Notes: generated by a model not told the origin, from the letters alone. 64,000 nt of DNA from Nymphaea colorata (GCF_008831285.2 NC_045138.2:38059115-38123114); one strand, 5' to 3'. Positions 37,333 to 51,019 are shown, numbered from the stretch's first letter. Numbers and translations: made by a program.

Positions 37333-39635
37333 GGCCGTACCCCCTCACCCGAGTTTTTTGAAAATAGTTTGTACCCGTACTCGCACCGGTACCCATACCA
37401 GCACCCGTACCTATGTGACATAGCTGTAGCCACACTAGTGGCTTCAGTTTGTTAGTGTACACTACAGCAATTCAAGGCGGTCGCCTACAGTGTCTAAAAC
37501 TAAAAGATAGCATTGCTTGGAAATTTTTTGCAAGCTTTTTGATGAAGATTGGCATATTTTACACAATAAATTGAGTAGGGGATTTTGCATGTGTGTGTCC
37601 CTAAACAAGGAAAAAGTATAATGATAAAAAATGCATGCCTTTTACAAAATTTGCCTTCCCCTAAGCCAAAGCATTGGCCACTATGGTGACCGCACTTCAA
37701 GTGGAAAAGGGTCTTAGACAAGGTAAAGAAACAGTAGTGATGATTCAAAAACTTTGTTGAACACATTCTTCAGGTTAATTTGCTAAAGCTAGAGTAAAAA
37801 TTGAATCCAGAGATGATGGATCATGGATGTTAATATCCTATATGTTAACTTATTTTTCAGAAGACAATGTCATGAACACATGCAGCATATAGTGAATGTG
37901 TGAAGGCTGGCCTACCATGGAGACCTAGTGTTTGATGCAACTAAAACATCCTTATTTTACATGGAATGGAAGGAAATACAGAAGGAGAAAACAAAGTAAT
38001 ATGTGCATTCTTAGATATAGAAGTTGAATATAATCGTATAAAACTTTCTTCAGAACTTTGGATAGATCCAAACTCCATTAATCAATGAAACATACCATTC
38101 ACCATTTGAAAGAAAATCAAGCCCATGAGGTGCTGTAAATGAAATTGTTTCGCCAATAACTGCAAAAAAGAATAACCAAATGTAAAAAAGATAAGCAAAT
38201 GACATGTAAAAATTGCATGAAAAGAATCGCCAATAGCTCTCTCTCTCTCTCTCTCTCTCTCCCCTGCCTCTTATATCATCTTTTTTCCTCATTCATTCAA
38301 CTAATGCAGCCACTAGCACATAATCTGAGAAAAAGGAACAGTGCTCATATTTAAGAAGTATGTTGGAAATTAAGAATTCCAATTTGAAGTTCCAAATTGC
38401 CATTTTATTTTTTGTTTTGCAACATAGCTATATAACAAGTAACCTTGGCAGAGTGGGGTGATCAGTAAAGCAATCATATCAATAAGGCAAGATGGATACT
38501 GGAAATGTATAATTTTTCTCATGTTCGGGCACACTTTTACACCTGCGAGAAAGATGTAGCACGTTTATATTTACCTATTACCCATGTGATCACAAAATCA
38601 AAACGATTTGGGCCTTCCCTCCAATAATTATCAAAGCCATATGAAAACACCTTCAGAGCCATCTCCAGAACATATATCCAACCTGCATAACATTATATAA
38701 CTATCCAGGTTATGCCAACCATTTCTAAGTTTATCAAGAAGTGAAACCTCCACAAAGTAACCTTCATATTTATTTCTAAAAACATCAGGTGAGATATGCA
38801 AGAATGCTCAGATTTATTGGAAATATTTCTTTGTTGATCTTCCAAGAGTTATTGGAAACTCCACACAAGTCAAAGCCCGCTGAATAACCCAGTCACCAAA
38901 TTGATATAGAATTACCATGAAATGCAACAATCATAAGATGCATGTGCAGTTGTGCACAAACTTACAAACCTTCAACAAGCACGTTTCCTAAACCCACCCA
39001 CCCCCCCCCCCCTCTTCCCCTTCCCTTTTCTTCCCCACTTCTCTCCATAAAACTCCACATGCGCACACACAATAACACACTGCAGCAGCATGTCAGATGC
39101 ATTTGGAAACTTGTCAAAACCAGGTTGTTGGTCTCAATCAGCTCTCTGGTACCCCAAAAAAACCACCAGAATAGCTGACAAGTGGCAATACACAGCCAGA
39201 TCATCTGAAATTTTTAGCATGACTGCTGAGTCTTGTAAACAGATTTTTACTGTCTGAAATATATAAAACTGTGCACGAGTTTGTGTACAGAGAAACACAT
39301 ACACATTTACATATGTAATTGTGCATGTATGCAGTACGCACATAGATAAATTGTAACAAATAATTAGAATAAATATGTCACTAAGAGCTTTATCCCATAT
39401 GCATGTATACATTTAGTATGTGTTTCGTATAGTGTACTAGTTATCTATGCACTATAGACATCCTATGTACATATGTAAATTATATCTAATATAAAATATG
39501 CAGTTGTCATGACCCAAGCAAGCCACCAAGTTGATCCGGCAAGTCAAAAGGACAAACCATCTGCAAATCAAGTCACAAGTCTTTGAGCTTAGAACTTTTA
39601 TATGTCATGTGTGTGTGTGCGCATGCGCGCGCGCG

Positions 39636-39693
<58 letters not shown>

Positions 39694-42199
39694 AGGGAGT
39701 AACCCAAGGTACGAGAGTCATAACAATAAAATAGCAAAAGCCAGAGTACAACAGGAAACTGAAAAAAGGAATATATACCAGAAAACAAGAAATGGATGAA
39801 GCTAGACATTTACATATACTTACCAAAGAAAAATTCAACCTTTTGCCAAAATTTTTGAGAAGAATTGTTTTCAATATCCAACTACAGAAACAATAATGAA
39901 ATATGATATTAATACAACCAAGGTCGTGAATATGGTAAAGGCAACTCCAGACCATTAAGCTCAAAATGTTCTGAGTAGAACAAAACTAAAAGCAAACTAA
40001 AAGCAAAATCAGGCTACAGAAAATCAACAGAAGAATCCATGAAGAATGGGAACTTAATGATACAGAATCATCGAAAATTTTAGCCCTATGAGAAGTTAAG
40101 ATATCCTTTTTGCAGCTTCTTCCATGGACCAGACATCCCATCAAATGGAAGTTCTCTAGGCCTTTCAAAAGTTCTTTCGACCCTCTACATTTTGGTACCA
40201 TGCTATAGGGACTCCATTTCAGAGGAACAGATATATGGACAGAGCAAGAAGTATGAAACAAGAATAGAAGAGCAACAAGAGGCACAAATGGAAATTGGAA
40301 GGATCTCACGAACGCAATATTCATTTCTATTTTCTAGCCTGCAAAAAGTTTGCATTACATGGGATATGAAATCATATGGATGCATCTAAAATTCCTTACA
40401 GACACCTACAAGCATATTCCAGGGGCTACAAAGTAAAATAACATGAAAAAAAATCCCTTATATAATTTTCCATGCATTGATTATAGCTTGTAGTTTGTAA
40501 GCATCCTGAGCTCATATCTACATGCTTCATAGTTCATCTACAAGGGAACAATTTCAAGTTTCCTAAAGAGTTAAGTTGTCCTCTCCATCCAAGCCAGATC
40601 CGCTAACCCACAAAATTGGCTAATTGACGTGCACATGTGTTGGATAACATTCTGCCCAATCTTCTGGCGATTCTCCAGTCAATCAGAGCCAATACACAAA
40701 ACAGTGGATGTTCTAAACAAAAGGTTGTAATTAAAAATCTATTTAACAATCCAACAGAAACCAATTTCAAACTGATCATAGCACTGTGGTTTTAATTTTC
40801 CAAGGCTGCACAAGAGGGTTCTAAAGATCTCATCATACTTCAAATTGGATGGTGATGGTATAGAAAGGTGTATTTACGGCACTATTTCAGTGAGAAGTGG
40901 AAAAAAAAATTAAGTATTACACTTCAAACTGGTGCCACCAAATGATTGTCACTTACCGTTGTTTCAATGATAACAGTGACCAAATTAAGTGCTAATATGG
41001 AAAAGATTATGTATCCAAATATTGAGCTCCTCACAAATCCTTTCAAGTATTTGCACAAAGCAGAGTGATAAAATGAAGGATATTTCTCGAACCAGGAAGG
41101 CTGCAGAACAGATGAAATATCTAAGCGTCCAGATAAACAAAAGCTATATGATACAAATTGACCAATGTAACGCACCGAAGCCTCCTTCTGAAACTGTAGG
41201 GATATTGCAAGGCAGAGATCGTAAAATTCATCCAAATTAATCTGCATAAAAGCAAAAGATGATTGAAAATCACCATAACAGAAACGCAATTTGATTCTTA
41301 ACTGACCCAAGCAACAAAGTAATTTTTTAGCTTAAGTCACCTAATAATTTTTCCTGGATTTTTCTTTTTCAAAATTAAAAAGAAAAGGAACAACATCGAG
41401 AAGGGAAAATACTAAGATACGTTAACTGGCCAATTTTTGGCAAAAAAGTAGCTAATTAGACACTATGAAGAGGCCAGACGTAGGCAAAAAGATCATGATT
41501 AACATACGCGTCAAGGTCATAAGCTATTTGCAGGGTTGCAAACAAGCAGATGCCTCTTTAGCTTCATCAAGTTTGAGGGTGGCATGTACATTTATTTATG
41601 AATTGGGTAGCATACACATCAGGTACGGCATCAGCATTTGGATGCAGAAGCTAATCATATTTATGTTCCTCGAGCTACTTTCTTTATTTGTCAATGCACT
41701 AAGTTTGCCTTAAAAAATGTATCAACTGTCTTCAAGCATTAGCTAAGGAATTGTTAGAACCATTTTGAAGACATGACAACAAAGTGAATGACCAAATGGA
41801 TGCACTTAGATATGACTACATTGTATCCTAAAGGGTATGCCCCTTTTCATTTACGTCCACCATGGATTGATTAAACCCTTAGATATGACTACTTCGTAAG
41901 GGTATACCCCTCATTTTCATCTCCACTTTTTTAAGGTTCTAGTTTACTACTTGTCCTCTGGTGATTTTAAGCTGGTATTTCACAAGACTTGCTCTCTTGT
42001 GATTCTTTTAGGTTTTTCATGGATCTATGTTTAGCTTGTACAGGATGCTATTCTCTTGAGATATCATTTCATTACAGCCTTCCCCTGATGACAGCAGGCG
42101 CCCCCATTTCCAGTGAATAAAATATGCATGAGTAGCCAAACAATCCAGAGTTTGGCTCTTAAATGGAGAAAAGCGGTAGGTCATGCCCATCTCTCTCTC

Positions 42200-42233
<34 letters not shown>

Positions 42234-45200
42234 CATGTGAACATAGGGACAGGAATGGTAGACACAGAAATTGGAAGGCGCTATATATATATATATATCA
42301 GAATGATTCATACCCTGCATACTCTTTTATGCTCAGAAATAAAAGAGCGTGTGCATAGTTGAACATGCCATGCTCCGGGACAAAGGAGCACACACAAAGG
42401 AGTACACACACTACCATGTGCTATGAGACATTACCCAAGACAGAAGTGTCAAACATGGCATTTAGTAAAATCTGAGACATTTAGCCATTACAAACAGTCA
42501 TAAAATTTACAGACTATTCTAAAGAACAACAAAAGAAATTAGTACCTTGAAATCACCACTGTCGTCCAACTCATAAAAAATATATTCAAAATCCTCCCTT
42601 GAGATCCGTGGCAAGGTCCTAAGGAAAACATTTTAATCTTAACAAAAAAAATGTAGAATAATAAAAACATCCTAGGTAGAGAAAAATACACACCCGCCCA
42701 CACACACAAACAAAAAAAAAATGTTTAAGATTGAAAATCTCAATATGCCACCAAAACATTTTAAAATCAACAAAAAATTGGCAGCAATTTCCATCTACTT
42801 GGACAACAAGTTCTCATCAAAGATCTTTCTTTTTTTTTTTTTTTTCAAAATAGCACTATCACCTTAGCATCATGACATCCTGAAGTGAAAAGTTCTGTTA
42901 GTTTACATGAAAAAATCAATCCTACATTGACTGAAAAGGTTCCAGAACTGAAAGTAAATTCAGCAACAATTAAGAAGGTTCCATATAAGAACTAATTTTT
43001 CATACAAATATAACGAAAATAACCACTTGATGATGATAAATACATTCAAGATAAAAATTAAAAAGAGAGAGTGCATTGGCTTATAATCCTATCAAAAAAC
43101 ATGCAAGTAGTGATAGACTACATTAGCATATAATCCTACTGTCAGAAGAACACCATTTTGCTACTTCATGTCAAGTATATAAACAAAACAAAGAGATTTC
43201 TTACGTAAACATTGTGACAGAAAAAACTAGAACACATACTCGCTGATCACATTTATCCATGCAAATGCCACATAGTGACATATACGCATGAAGTGGATTC
43301 ACATGAATTGCGATAGCATAAAATCTGAAGGCACGCTTTAGATATTTCCACAAAACAACTCTTACAAGCAGAAAGTCCTTGTGCTAAAGGCCCCAATCGT
43401 TCAGGATGACTTATATGTCTGAATAACTCAAACAATAAGCTAATAATGTACACCAAAGTAAACTATGCTAGAGTATTCAAAAGTAGACTACCAGTTGCAC
43501 ATCATATTCCATAAGGACTTCGCTTCAATAAGCAAATCGGCGATGATATATTCTTATCCCATCCAAGCATCACTTGCTAAAGCAACATTCAGTTTCTCTG
43601 ACTCATAAGTTTTTTCAAAAACAGTTTATTTTAAACCTTTTTGGATTTATTTTAACATTTTAATGATAATTTATGAGTTTTAATGGCTTTGCAAGAAAAT
43701 CCGTTTAAAAACTATAATGCTTTCTTTCTTATTTCTTACAAATTTTTAATTTTTTGAATTACAAAGATTTTTCCCAAGAACAACAAACTTTCCAATTAAT
43801 ACAAGTAAAAAACCTTGACTACAAAATCCTAACAATGGTATATGTCAAATGGATTACACCCTCCAGAATTGTAGCCATCACCAGCTATTCATTGTTTAAA
43901 TTTCTGATGAACCGCAATGCGGCTCATTGGCAGTTCAACATTCACAATTTAGTCTCAAAGTCATGTGATCATGCACTCACAAATTACGATTCATGAATAA
44001 TTGGCAAGTTCTAGTGTGATCCTCCGTTTGAAAGAGAGTGAACTAATGATGGTACTGAGTGGATAAGGGATAGGTGGAATGAAAGAATAAAAAGAATGAA
44101 CTTGCAGTCACAGAGCGAGAGAGAGAGAGAGAGAGAGAGTTACAGATAAAAAGTAAAATATGATAGAAAAATAATAATTATCCAAAATATAAAAATATAT
44201 ACATATAAATAGTGGCATTTGATTTAAAGTCATATTGATTAACAAGTGTAAACTGATCATTCTTAAGATGAATAAATATTTATGCATTATGAATCATTAA
44301 TTTCTGCATCCATTTTCTCATAGTGACTTGAATTTATATATTTTGTTAACTACTATGTGTCTCCCGGTAGCACAAGCTTCTTTCTACCCTTTTTATTAGT
44401 TTCAATATTTGTTTCATCATATCACCTTGAAATTCTATTTCATTTCTTTGAATTGATATGTCTCCAAGAGGCACATCATATCGATCAGGTATTTTTTATT
44501 TTTCTTAGTTAAGGACTAAGGAGTTGTTATTTCATTTTTAAGAGCATGTCCAACTTTTCTAAGTTTGTAATCAATTCATAGCAATTTTTAACAACAATTC
44601 GAAATTGCTGATTAATTACAATTTCTAATTTTTCAAATACTCTGAGAAGGAGAGTACATTTGCCAAGACTGGCTTTTCCACCGATTAGTCACAATTCAAT
44701 GAGAATAAAAGCTTATTAGTAACTGACTAACTGTACTAGATGAATTCACTTACTACGACCACCACATTATTCAGGAAAAAGTATCATATGTTGTACCACT
44801 ACCTGCAACCAATACGGCATCACACAAAACCTTAGTTTCATTGTTTTCTAAAGTTTGGCAAAGAAAATGTGTTCGTTTGGAAACACAAACACATGCCTGA
44901 CCTATCTTTGCAGTCTGCAGATCATTGTAATGTTTCAGTGTTGACTTCATCAATAACATTTAGTTAACAATATTCCAAAAGGTATAACTTCAAGTCCACA
45001 TTCATCTATGTACCCCGTTAAGCCATGTGAAGAGCAGGTTGAACCTCCACTGGTGAAGGTGTCATCTAACAAAGATTAGAAAAAGAAAAGGGAAAAAAAA
45101 TGTTTCCACTTTCATCATACACGTTTTTATGTATGAAAAGAATGATAACTTCTCCTGAGCAAAAATAATTAAAACTTGTAGCGAGAGGAAAAGATCCAAA

Positions 45201-48200
45201 AAGCCCAATGGCAGTGCAATAAACACAAATTCTCATAACCTCATGCAATACTCACCAGTAAAAATCTGTAAGGATTAATTCAAAACTATAAAAAAGATCA
45301 ATGATCAGAAATGTTCCAACATGCTGTCTTGTCAAGACAATGCAGACAACATTTCTCTGGTAAGGCAATAAGTAACTTGAAGATGATAGCAAGAGCACAA
45401 CACCTGTACTTCGTTAACTCCTCTAATAGATGAATGCACTGATCTTTATCAATGAAACCACGCTTCTGCTCTCCATACAAAAAGCCCAACATATTGCATA
45501 TAGTTGAAAAAAAAGCTGGTCAAAGAGGAGCTTAGTAATAAATGATGAACGCAGCAAGAATTCTTCAATGATTGAAAAGTCTCTTTTTAAATTGTCATTC
45601 TCAAATAATTAATATTAGAATAGTTAGCTTACAAAATAAAAGTCAACAAATCATGTAAATCCGTCCTCAGACAAGTTTTGATGTATTGAATCACTTGCCA
45701 CAACAAAAAATTATCAAAAATCTTCAATGATGCTATTCAACTTACTTGATCATCAATTAGCTTAAAGGCTAAACTTAAATTGTGTTTCTGCATGGTATCC
45801 GTCTGAGCTACTTGTTTGGCAAGCTGCACAAGGTCAACCGTCAATAGGTAACAGTCAAGCTTTTTTATTTTAACGAGTCACAAACTAATTACGTCTTTTT
45901 TTTTGCACAAGTTGTGCCACTGTTAATCATACTAGTCAAGGAAAGCAATTTTCAGGATGTATAAAGTCATAGACTACATCTCTCTGATATGATACAATCA
46001 TACAAATTAGAACCATAAGAAGCACCTGATCTTTGAAGCTGTCGTAGACTACGGCAAGAATAAGGTTTGTCACAAAATATACTCCCAGCAACACATAAAG
46101 GACAAAGAAAAGAGAATACCAACGTGATGTCCTGTGCAAAAGAAAGAAATGCTAAGGGATCTCTCAGAAGGCAAAAGCTTGTAACTTGTAAGATGAATTA
46201 AGTTAAAACTATTTATTATATTGTCATTTTTAGATGTGTCCTTAAATAGGGTTCCTGAGTAAAACAGCAACAGCCTCCTAATCTGCTTGGTTCAGAAGAT
46301 GGTTCAACTATTTGAATCACACACTGAACCAAGAGACACCCAAAAAAGTTGATGGAATAGCCACCAGTATGAGTCTTCCGGGCAATCACACACAAAATAT
46401 CAGCTGGTTTACTTTACTTTGACCGGGTTTTGTTGCTGTTCAGTCCAGCCAGTTTAATTATCCAAATCAGTTTCATTCAGAACATCAACCAGTAATTTTG
46501 CTAAAATTAGAAGTGCATATAAAGGGGAATTGATAGAAAAAGTCCACATCAATCAAGACACCAAGCGACACAAATTGTCTTACTTGTATGCAGGAATCCA
46601 CACATCGGGATTGTTGGATGTTGTAAACAGAACAAACATTTGATATAAAGTGGCACCATAAGATTTGAATATCTTCCCTTGACTAGTATCTTCAAATATG
46701 ACATATGCTAACCAGCTACAAATTAGCAGAAACAAAATCCAGAGTGCCTGCATTAATAAAAAGAAAGTATTGAACAGAAATAGAAGAAAGATTAAAAAAA
46801 AAAGTATGACAAATTATATCTTAACTTATATCTTAACGGAAACACTAAGATGATGAATTTGGACAAGTTTCAGCCATGACTGACTAGTATAATTTCCAGT
46901 CAGATCCTACAGAATCCAAGGGGATTGAGAGAGTGGGGTAGGCCATAGCTGTCAAATGGTAGTCAAGTTTTGAATACTTGGAGTGCTATTCCCTTGCAGA
47001 AGCCAAGTCCCAGGCTCCAAGAATAGTCCCCGGGATGGGTTTCTATTCATGGTTTTATGCTGCCAGAATGGCAACTAAGTATCAATGACCATGTGTGGTT
47101 TTGTCCCGCCCCTTACACATACCAACCACCCCCCCCCCCCCAACCCAAAAAAAAAAAAAAGAAAAGAGGGTTAGAAATCTACACGAATCAAAACGTAAAT
47201 CATTACCACAATATCAAGGAAGACACTGATCATTCCGGCCAACGTAAGCATACATGCTCGTAGTTCCCTAGTTAACAAAGCAAAACTGAAGGATCAGCCC
47301 AAGGACTCATACTGATACAGAAAGCAAAAGACTGATTTGTTGCAAGAACATGAAACTGAACATGAATATAAAGTGCATGATGACTATAATATGATTATTC
47401 CTTTTTTTCTTATAAACACATTTAGCTCCTTTTGGGACACTGAAGACCAGATATCATTGATACACAAAAAGGTCACCAATCCAAATATATGTCTTAAGAA
47501 GCTCAAACATCAAAAGAAACCTTAGACAAGAATATTTCAATGCCTGAGGAACACGTCATGATGATATCACAGGTTTCCAAAAATCTCAAGGGACAAATTC
47601 TGAAACCGACTGCTCCTCTTTTGAATGCTTTGGGGTTAAAGTTGGATCTGAGTCTCTGACAAGGTACTGGATTTGACAAAGTTCACTCTGAAAATAAATT
47701 AAGAATTTTCTTTCCAGAATGACCTTCATGGATGCTGTTTCAGAAAATTATTTCTTTTTTTATTAAAAAAAATGCATTTCTCTCAGAGATGACTGAGACA
47801 TAGCCAACGTTTGCAAGTTAGACCAGCATTACGTAAATGAACTGCTAAAAGCCTAAAATGCATGTCACTCACACTCACATGCATTACTGATAGACACAGG
47901 TAAAGAGCATCAGGTTAGAAGAAGAGCATACCTAACATTCAGTATAACAATGATAACACGAGCGTATGGAGCAATTCTTAATGGCAATGACATAACAGGT
48001 CCAGGGGTCACATAGAGTACATCAACCACTAAATCAGCAATCAAAATGAAAAGAAAAACGACCTGTACATGTCAAGCAAGAATCAGGAAGAACTTCCTAT
48101 TAAAACCAATATGATAATAAAGTTCAGACGATTTCAGAGTAATAATTATTCTGAAAATAGACAAATAAACGTGCACTATAACAAATATAAAGGACACAAA

Positions 48201-51019
48201 GACTTGTTTGGTCGAATTTTTCAGGGAGTTGACAGTACTGTTCTTGAACATTTTTTTTTAGCTAAAATATCCTTAGAATACAGCTGCTAGTGGAAAAGTT
48301 GTTATATATGCACAAAGAGTACTTTTTTGTTCATACAAAACAAAAAGGGAGTGTGCAAACTGCAAACACCTCTCTAGGACTAGGAGCCGATTGCAGAGGA
48401 TTGGTTCTTTTGTTTTACCAATTTTCTGACTCCCTCTTATGCACTTCTCTCAGAAACAAATTGGAAATAAGGATCTAATGGAGTCATAAGATGCCAACCT
48501 TGCTTTTCCATTTCGATTTTACCTTTTCCTGAAGCCATTAGACCAACCCAAGCTCAAGCTCAAGCCCAAGCATTCACTATCAAGTTACTTTGTGCACCAA
48601 AGAAGACTATAAAAACGTTTTTATTACTTGAGGTAAAGTAAGATAAAAGGACAAACTGGCTTAAGCACTAAAGATTGGCTGGTCATTTGGTCTCAAGTAG
48701 GAGCCCCAAGTATTTTATAAATTGCGATCAATTTATTTTGTCCTCAAATGGACACAGGATTCATATATTGAAAGATTCACTTCAATTAATACTTCTTTTA
48801 ATATAAATCCCAGCAGCTTGAGGACTCCCTACACTCGGTTTCTATGATTGTTATTTGTTACAGGCCGTATGCTTACCACATCATAAGCCCAAATTAATGA
48901 ATATAATGCATGTCTTCAATACTTAAGCTAAACAATCTGGATGAATTCATATTGAAGAGGCAACAAAAATCACCATGAACAGGAAATTGTTCTTTGATTT
49001 CAAGTGCCTCGAGGGTCCATAGTCCATACACATAGATTGCTCATAAGAAGGTGGTGCATGCATATGTCAGCTGAGTCCCACACATGTAAGATATGTCCAG
49101 TCCAGTAACTGCAAGGTAGCTTAATTCCAAACCAAGTACTCAAGATAGCCTTGTGCAATAGCCTTGTGCAATAACCAACCATATGAAAAGTGACTATAAC
49201 GCAGAAGGTCATGCATGCAAGCCTAACCATATTGCAACACATCTTAAAAGTAGAAGTCTAGCCAGGGAAAACAACATCAAGAGAAAAAAAGAATGACGCG
49301 ACAGAGTCAAGCAGAATTACAACTTAATCTATCCTTCCTTGGCATACCTAGTGATAACTAAATAATCAAATACATTTGAATAAAACAGCCATATTCTTCA
49401 AGCATAGGTAACCACCTTTAATTTGTTCACGTCATTCTTCCAGAAAAGATGTGTTCCCATATAGACAAGCGGGAGGAACACCTGCAGAATGAGTATGAAC
49501 AGAGTCGAACCCTGCATTAAAGAAACAATTGACAAAAGAAAATGTAAGGAGAGGGGAAAAGGAATTCCCAATTATATTGGTAGCCACACTTTAGAAGTCC
49601 ATGACCCATGAGATCCATTTCAGTAGCCAAGCATAACACATAAAAACAACGTTTATAATGACTATAGGCATTTGTTTAATCAATTCCCAAAAAAAAAAAA
49701 TATCTCTCTCAACAGATATTAACAATCGTAGGCAGGTTCCGAGTTACTTAAACCTCGAAAAAAAGGGATTGGGCGGGGGTCAGGTAAGGGAGCTCCCCAA
49801 GGTAATATTTTGTTCTGTCATTGCAGACGTTTGATGTGCCTCTGGAGCACCACAATGGCATCTATAGACAGCATAGAACCAAAAATTCAATTCTATAACT
49901 TATTTCAAGGTACACATTTATAACAGAGATGATGACACTGACTTTCCGCAGGAAATATTAATATGGAGAGGTCGCGAAATACCTCTAGGAAATTAAGCAC
50001 AATCAGTGCAAAAAGATTAAGGGACCAGAGAAAATTGATCTTATTAATCATCAAGTACAATCTTGCCGTCCTGTCAAAATTATGCTCGTCTAACACTTCA
50101 ACAGGCAAACCAATACCATCTTCAGCCTGGAAAGGAAGAGAAAGAGGGAGTTCAGTAAGGCATCAAGAGCATATAAACACATGGATGCACGGATTCGCAC
50201 ACAGACGCACAAGTAATCTCAGGGTTTTCGGAATCAAAAAGCAGAAAAGTTAAGTTTCAACTTAAAAGTAATGTTACTAGATGACCCAAAAACAAAAGAC
50301 TATTTAAAAAAAACCTTGGGCATTTTTTGCAGAAATCACCGTTCTAATTACTATCATCTCGCCACTTCCCGAGTTCTCAAGTCTCAATATCTTCAAAAAA
50401 CTTTTCCTTGACTAGCAATAAACCACTCGGGATCTTCATCCGCGGAATCAAGAATTCTTGAGCTCGGAATGTTCCGAACTTAGGATCAAATGCCCCAGCC
50501 ACGGCCTCAAGTATGGCCATGAAGTAAATTACGAAAACTATTTCGCAAAAGAACAAAGTATCCATCCGTGCTCTTTTTTCTGCCTCAGCAACATAGAGCT
50601 GAGCTCCAATTTTCGACAGGTCTTGGTCCGAGAAAAGAGAATCCCAACTACAGTTTACACAATAGGAGAAGCTTATCGAGAGCACCATTTACCATATTTG
50701 TTCTACCGAAAACTCTCGGCGATTCACGAGAGTAAAACATATCCAATCAAAACCTAGACTCGACAAAAAAATAATGCAGAAGACTTCAATCAGCGGTTCA
50801 TTTTCCTAAGAACTGTCAAAATCGAGCGAGTAAACAGATGTCCTAGCCTGGGAATAGGAGAGCCGGGGGTCGAAATGAACATACGAGATCGACGAGCGCA
50901 GCAGCCTTCTCGTAAGTCGTTCCGTGGGCGATGGCATCTGACCGTCGCGGCGGAAACATCCGCCGGAATCCACTTCTTTCGCTGCTGCTGCTTGGTTTGT
51001 CGATGAATGGATCTTCCAT
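28589..51019 (-). CDS. TPC1: TPC1 vacuolar two-pore cation channel
   Basis: Twenty-three exons, 5' to 3': 50885-51019, 49983-50126, 49754-49861, 49416-49511, 47932-48062, 47207-47267, 46584-46747, 46026-46131, 45746-45823, 45404-45465, 42546-42618, 41176-41241, 40957-41100, 39824-39881, 38575-38682, 38096-38159, 35883-36051, 31892-31956, 31607-31697, 30342-30428, 29701-29772, 28781-28818, 28589-28667. Phases close to 732 aa (Arabidopsis 733). It starts MEDPFID and ends [17 protein letters not shown]. Two six-helix domains flank two EF-hands (residues about 333-400, including [15 protein letters not shown]). Pore I has TTSNNPDVW and pore II has VMGNWQVW. The second voltage sensor keeps Arg541, Arg544 and Arg547. 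Asp458 and Glu532 match Arabidopsis Asp454 and Glu528, which bind luminal calcium. This is the slow vacuolar channel, opened by voltage and cytosolic calcium. The exon 21 donor (GTCAGG) is weak. Confidence 0.95.
29773..31606 (-). other. TPC1 introns around exon 20
   Basis: Two introns flank exon 20 (30342-30428). They are AT-rich, with an AT/AC microsatellite at 31134-31188. I see no further coding content. Confidence 0.6.
31134..31188. repeat. Compound (AT)n(AC)n microsatellite
   Basis: An AT run to about 31154 is followed by an AC run in the TPC1 intron downstream of exon 19. Confidence 0.95.
31957..35882 (-). other. TPC1 intron 17, filled with repeats
   Basis: This 3.9 kb intron lies between exons 17 and 18. 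It contains the palindrome-rich repeat block at 32912-34880 and a 542-bp-period tandem duplication (34804-35884). The part from 31957 to 32900 is AT-rich with no recognised element. Confidence 0.75.
32912..34880. mobile_element. Palindrome-rich non-autonomous element or nested pair in TPC1 intron 17
   Basis: The block is dense in CGTATCGTACGATACG-like words at three places: 32938-33120, 33900-34080 and 34738-34875. The left side carries agtgttgtacgtatcgtacg and the right end, read on the other strand, agtgttgtacgtatcgtatg, so the two sides are inverted repeats. An inner boundary near 34005 (ttacaacattg) mirrors 32912 (caatgttgtaa). The 8-mer cttaaaag occurs just before 32912 and just after 34880, as an 8-bp target-site duplication would. 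That size fits hAT-type elements. The interior has no transposase. It has a G+C-rich stretch at 33180-33600 with a 121-codon minus frame of unknown nature. Confidence 0.55.
34804..35884. repeat. Tandem duplication (period 542 bp) in TPC1 intron 17
   Basis: The sequence from 34804 to about 35342 recurs at 35346-35884, near-identical as far as I can read. Each unit itself holds two copies of a segment of about 110 bp (beginning aagcacatagaaattg at about 35138, 35248, 35679 and 35790). The unit starts with the tail of the palindrome element. The second unit runs into exon 17. Copies of the last 18 bases of that exon with its donor site lie in the intron at about 35228-35245 and 35769-35786. Confidence 0.92.
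36052..38095 (-). other. TPC1 intron 16 with a GTAC-rich repeat
   Basis: This 2.0 kb intron separates exons 16 and 17. At 36245-36350 and again at 37330-37425 it has clusters of GTACC/GTACG words (for example tggtacgtac and cgcaccggtaccc) bracketing about 1 kb that includes the AT microsatellite. This looks like a repeat family distinct from the TACGAT palindromes next door. I could not define its ends. Confidence 0.5.
37256..37331. repeat. Long (AT)n microsatellite
   Basis: AT repeats with a single C interruption near 37306, within the GTAC-rich repeat of the TPC1 intron. Confidence 0.97.
38237..38261. repeat. (CT)n microsatellite
   Basis: A CT run in the TPC1 intron between exons 15 and 16. 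Confidence 0.95.
38683..39823 (-). other. TPC1 intron 14
   Basis: A 1.1 kb intron with a C-run near 38998-39012 and the compound GT/GC/GA microsatellite. No further coding content is seen. Confidence 0.6.
39608..39699. repeat. Compound (GT)n(GC)n(GA)n microsatellite
   Basis: GT, then GC, then a GA run of over 45 bases ending in GGGA repeats, in TPC1 intron 14. Alternating GT/GC tracts of this kind can adopt Z-DNA. Confidence 0.95.
42191..42233. repeat. (CT)n microsatellite
   Basis: A CT run with one interruption, in the TPC1 intron between exons 11 and 12. Confidence 0.95.
42619..45403 (-). other. TPC1 intron 10
   Basis: A 2.8 kb AT-rich intron splitting the EF-hand region between exons 10 and 11. 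It holds a GA run at 44116-44139. I see no transposon ends and no coding content. Confidence 0.6.
44116..44139. repeat. (GA)n microsatellite
   Basis: A GA run inside TPC1 intron 10. Confidence 0.93.
48063..49415 (-). other. TPC1 intron 4
   Basis: A 1.35 kb intron between exons 4 and 5. Open frames such as 49000-49242 lack recognisable content. Confidence 0.6.

Noticed and set aside
37131-37462. Ile/Tyr-rich minus frames
   Set aside because: They are translations of the AT microsatellite and its repeat flanks.
39573-39964. Ser/Leu-rich minus frames over the GA run
   Set aside because: They are translations of a microsatellite.
50377-50688. 103-codon minus frame in the first TPC1 intron
   Set aside because: It lies between two well-supported TPC1 exons, has no place in the TPC1 protein and shows no domain. 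It is probably a chance frame.
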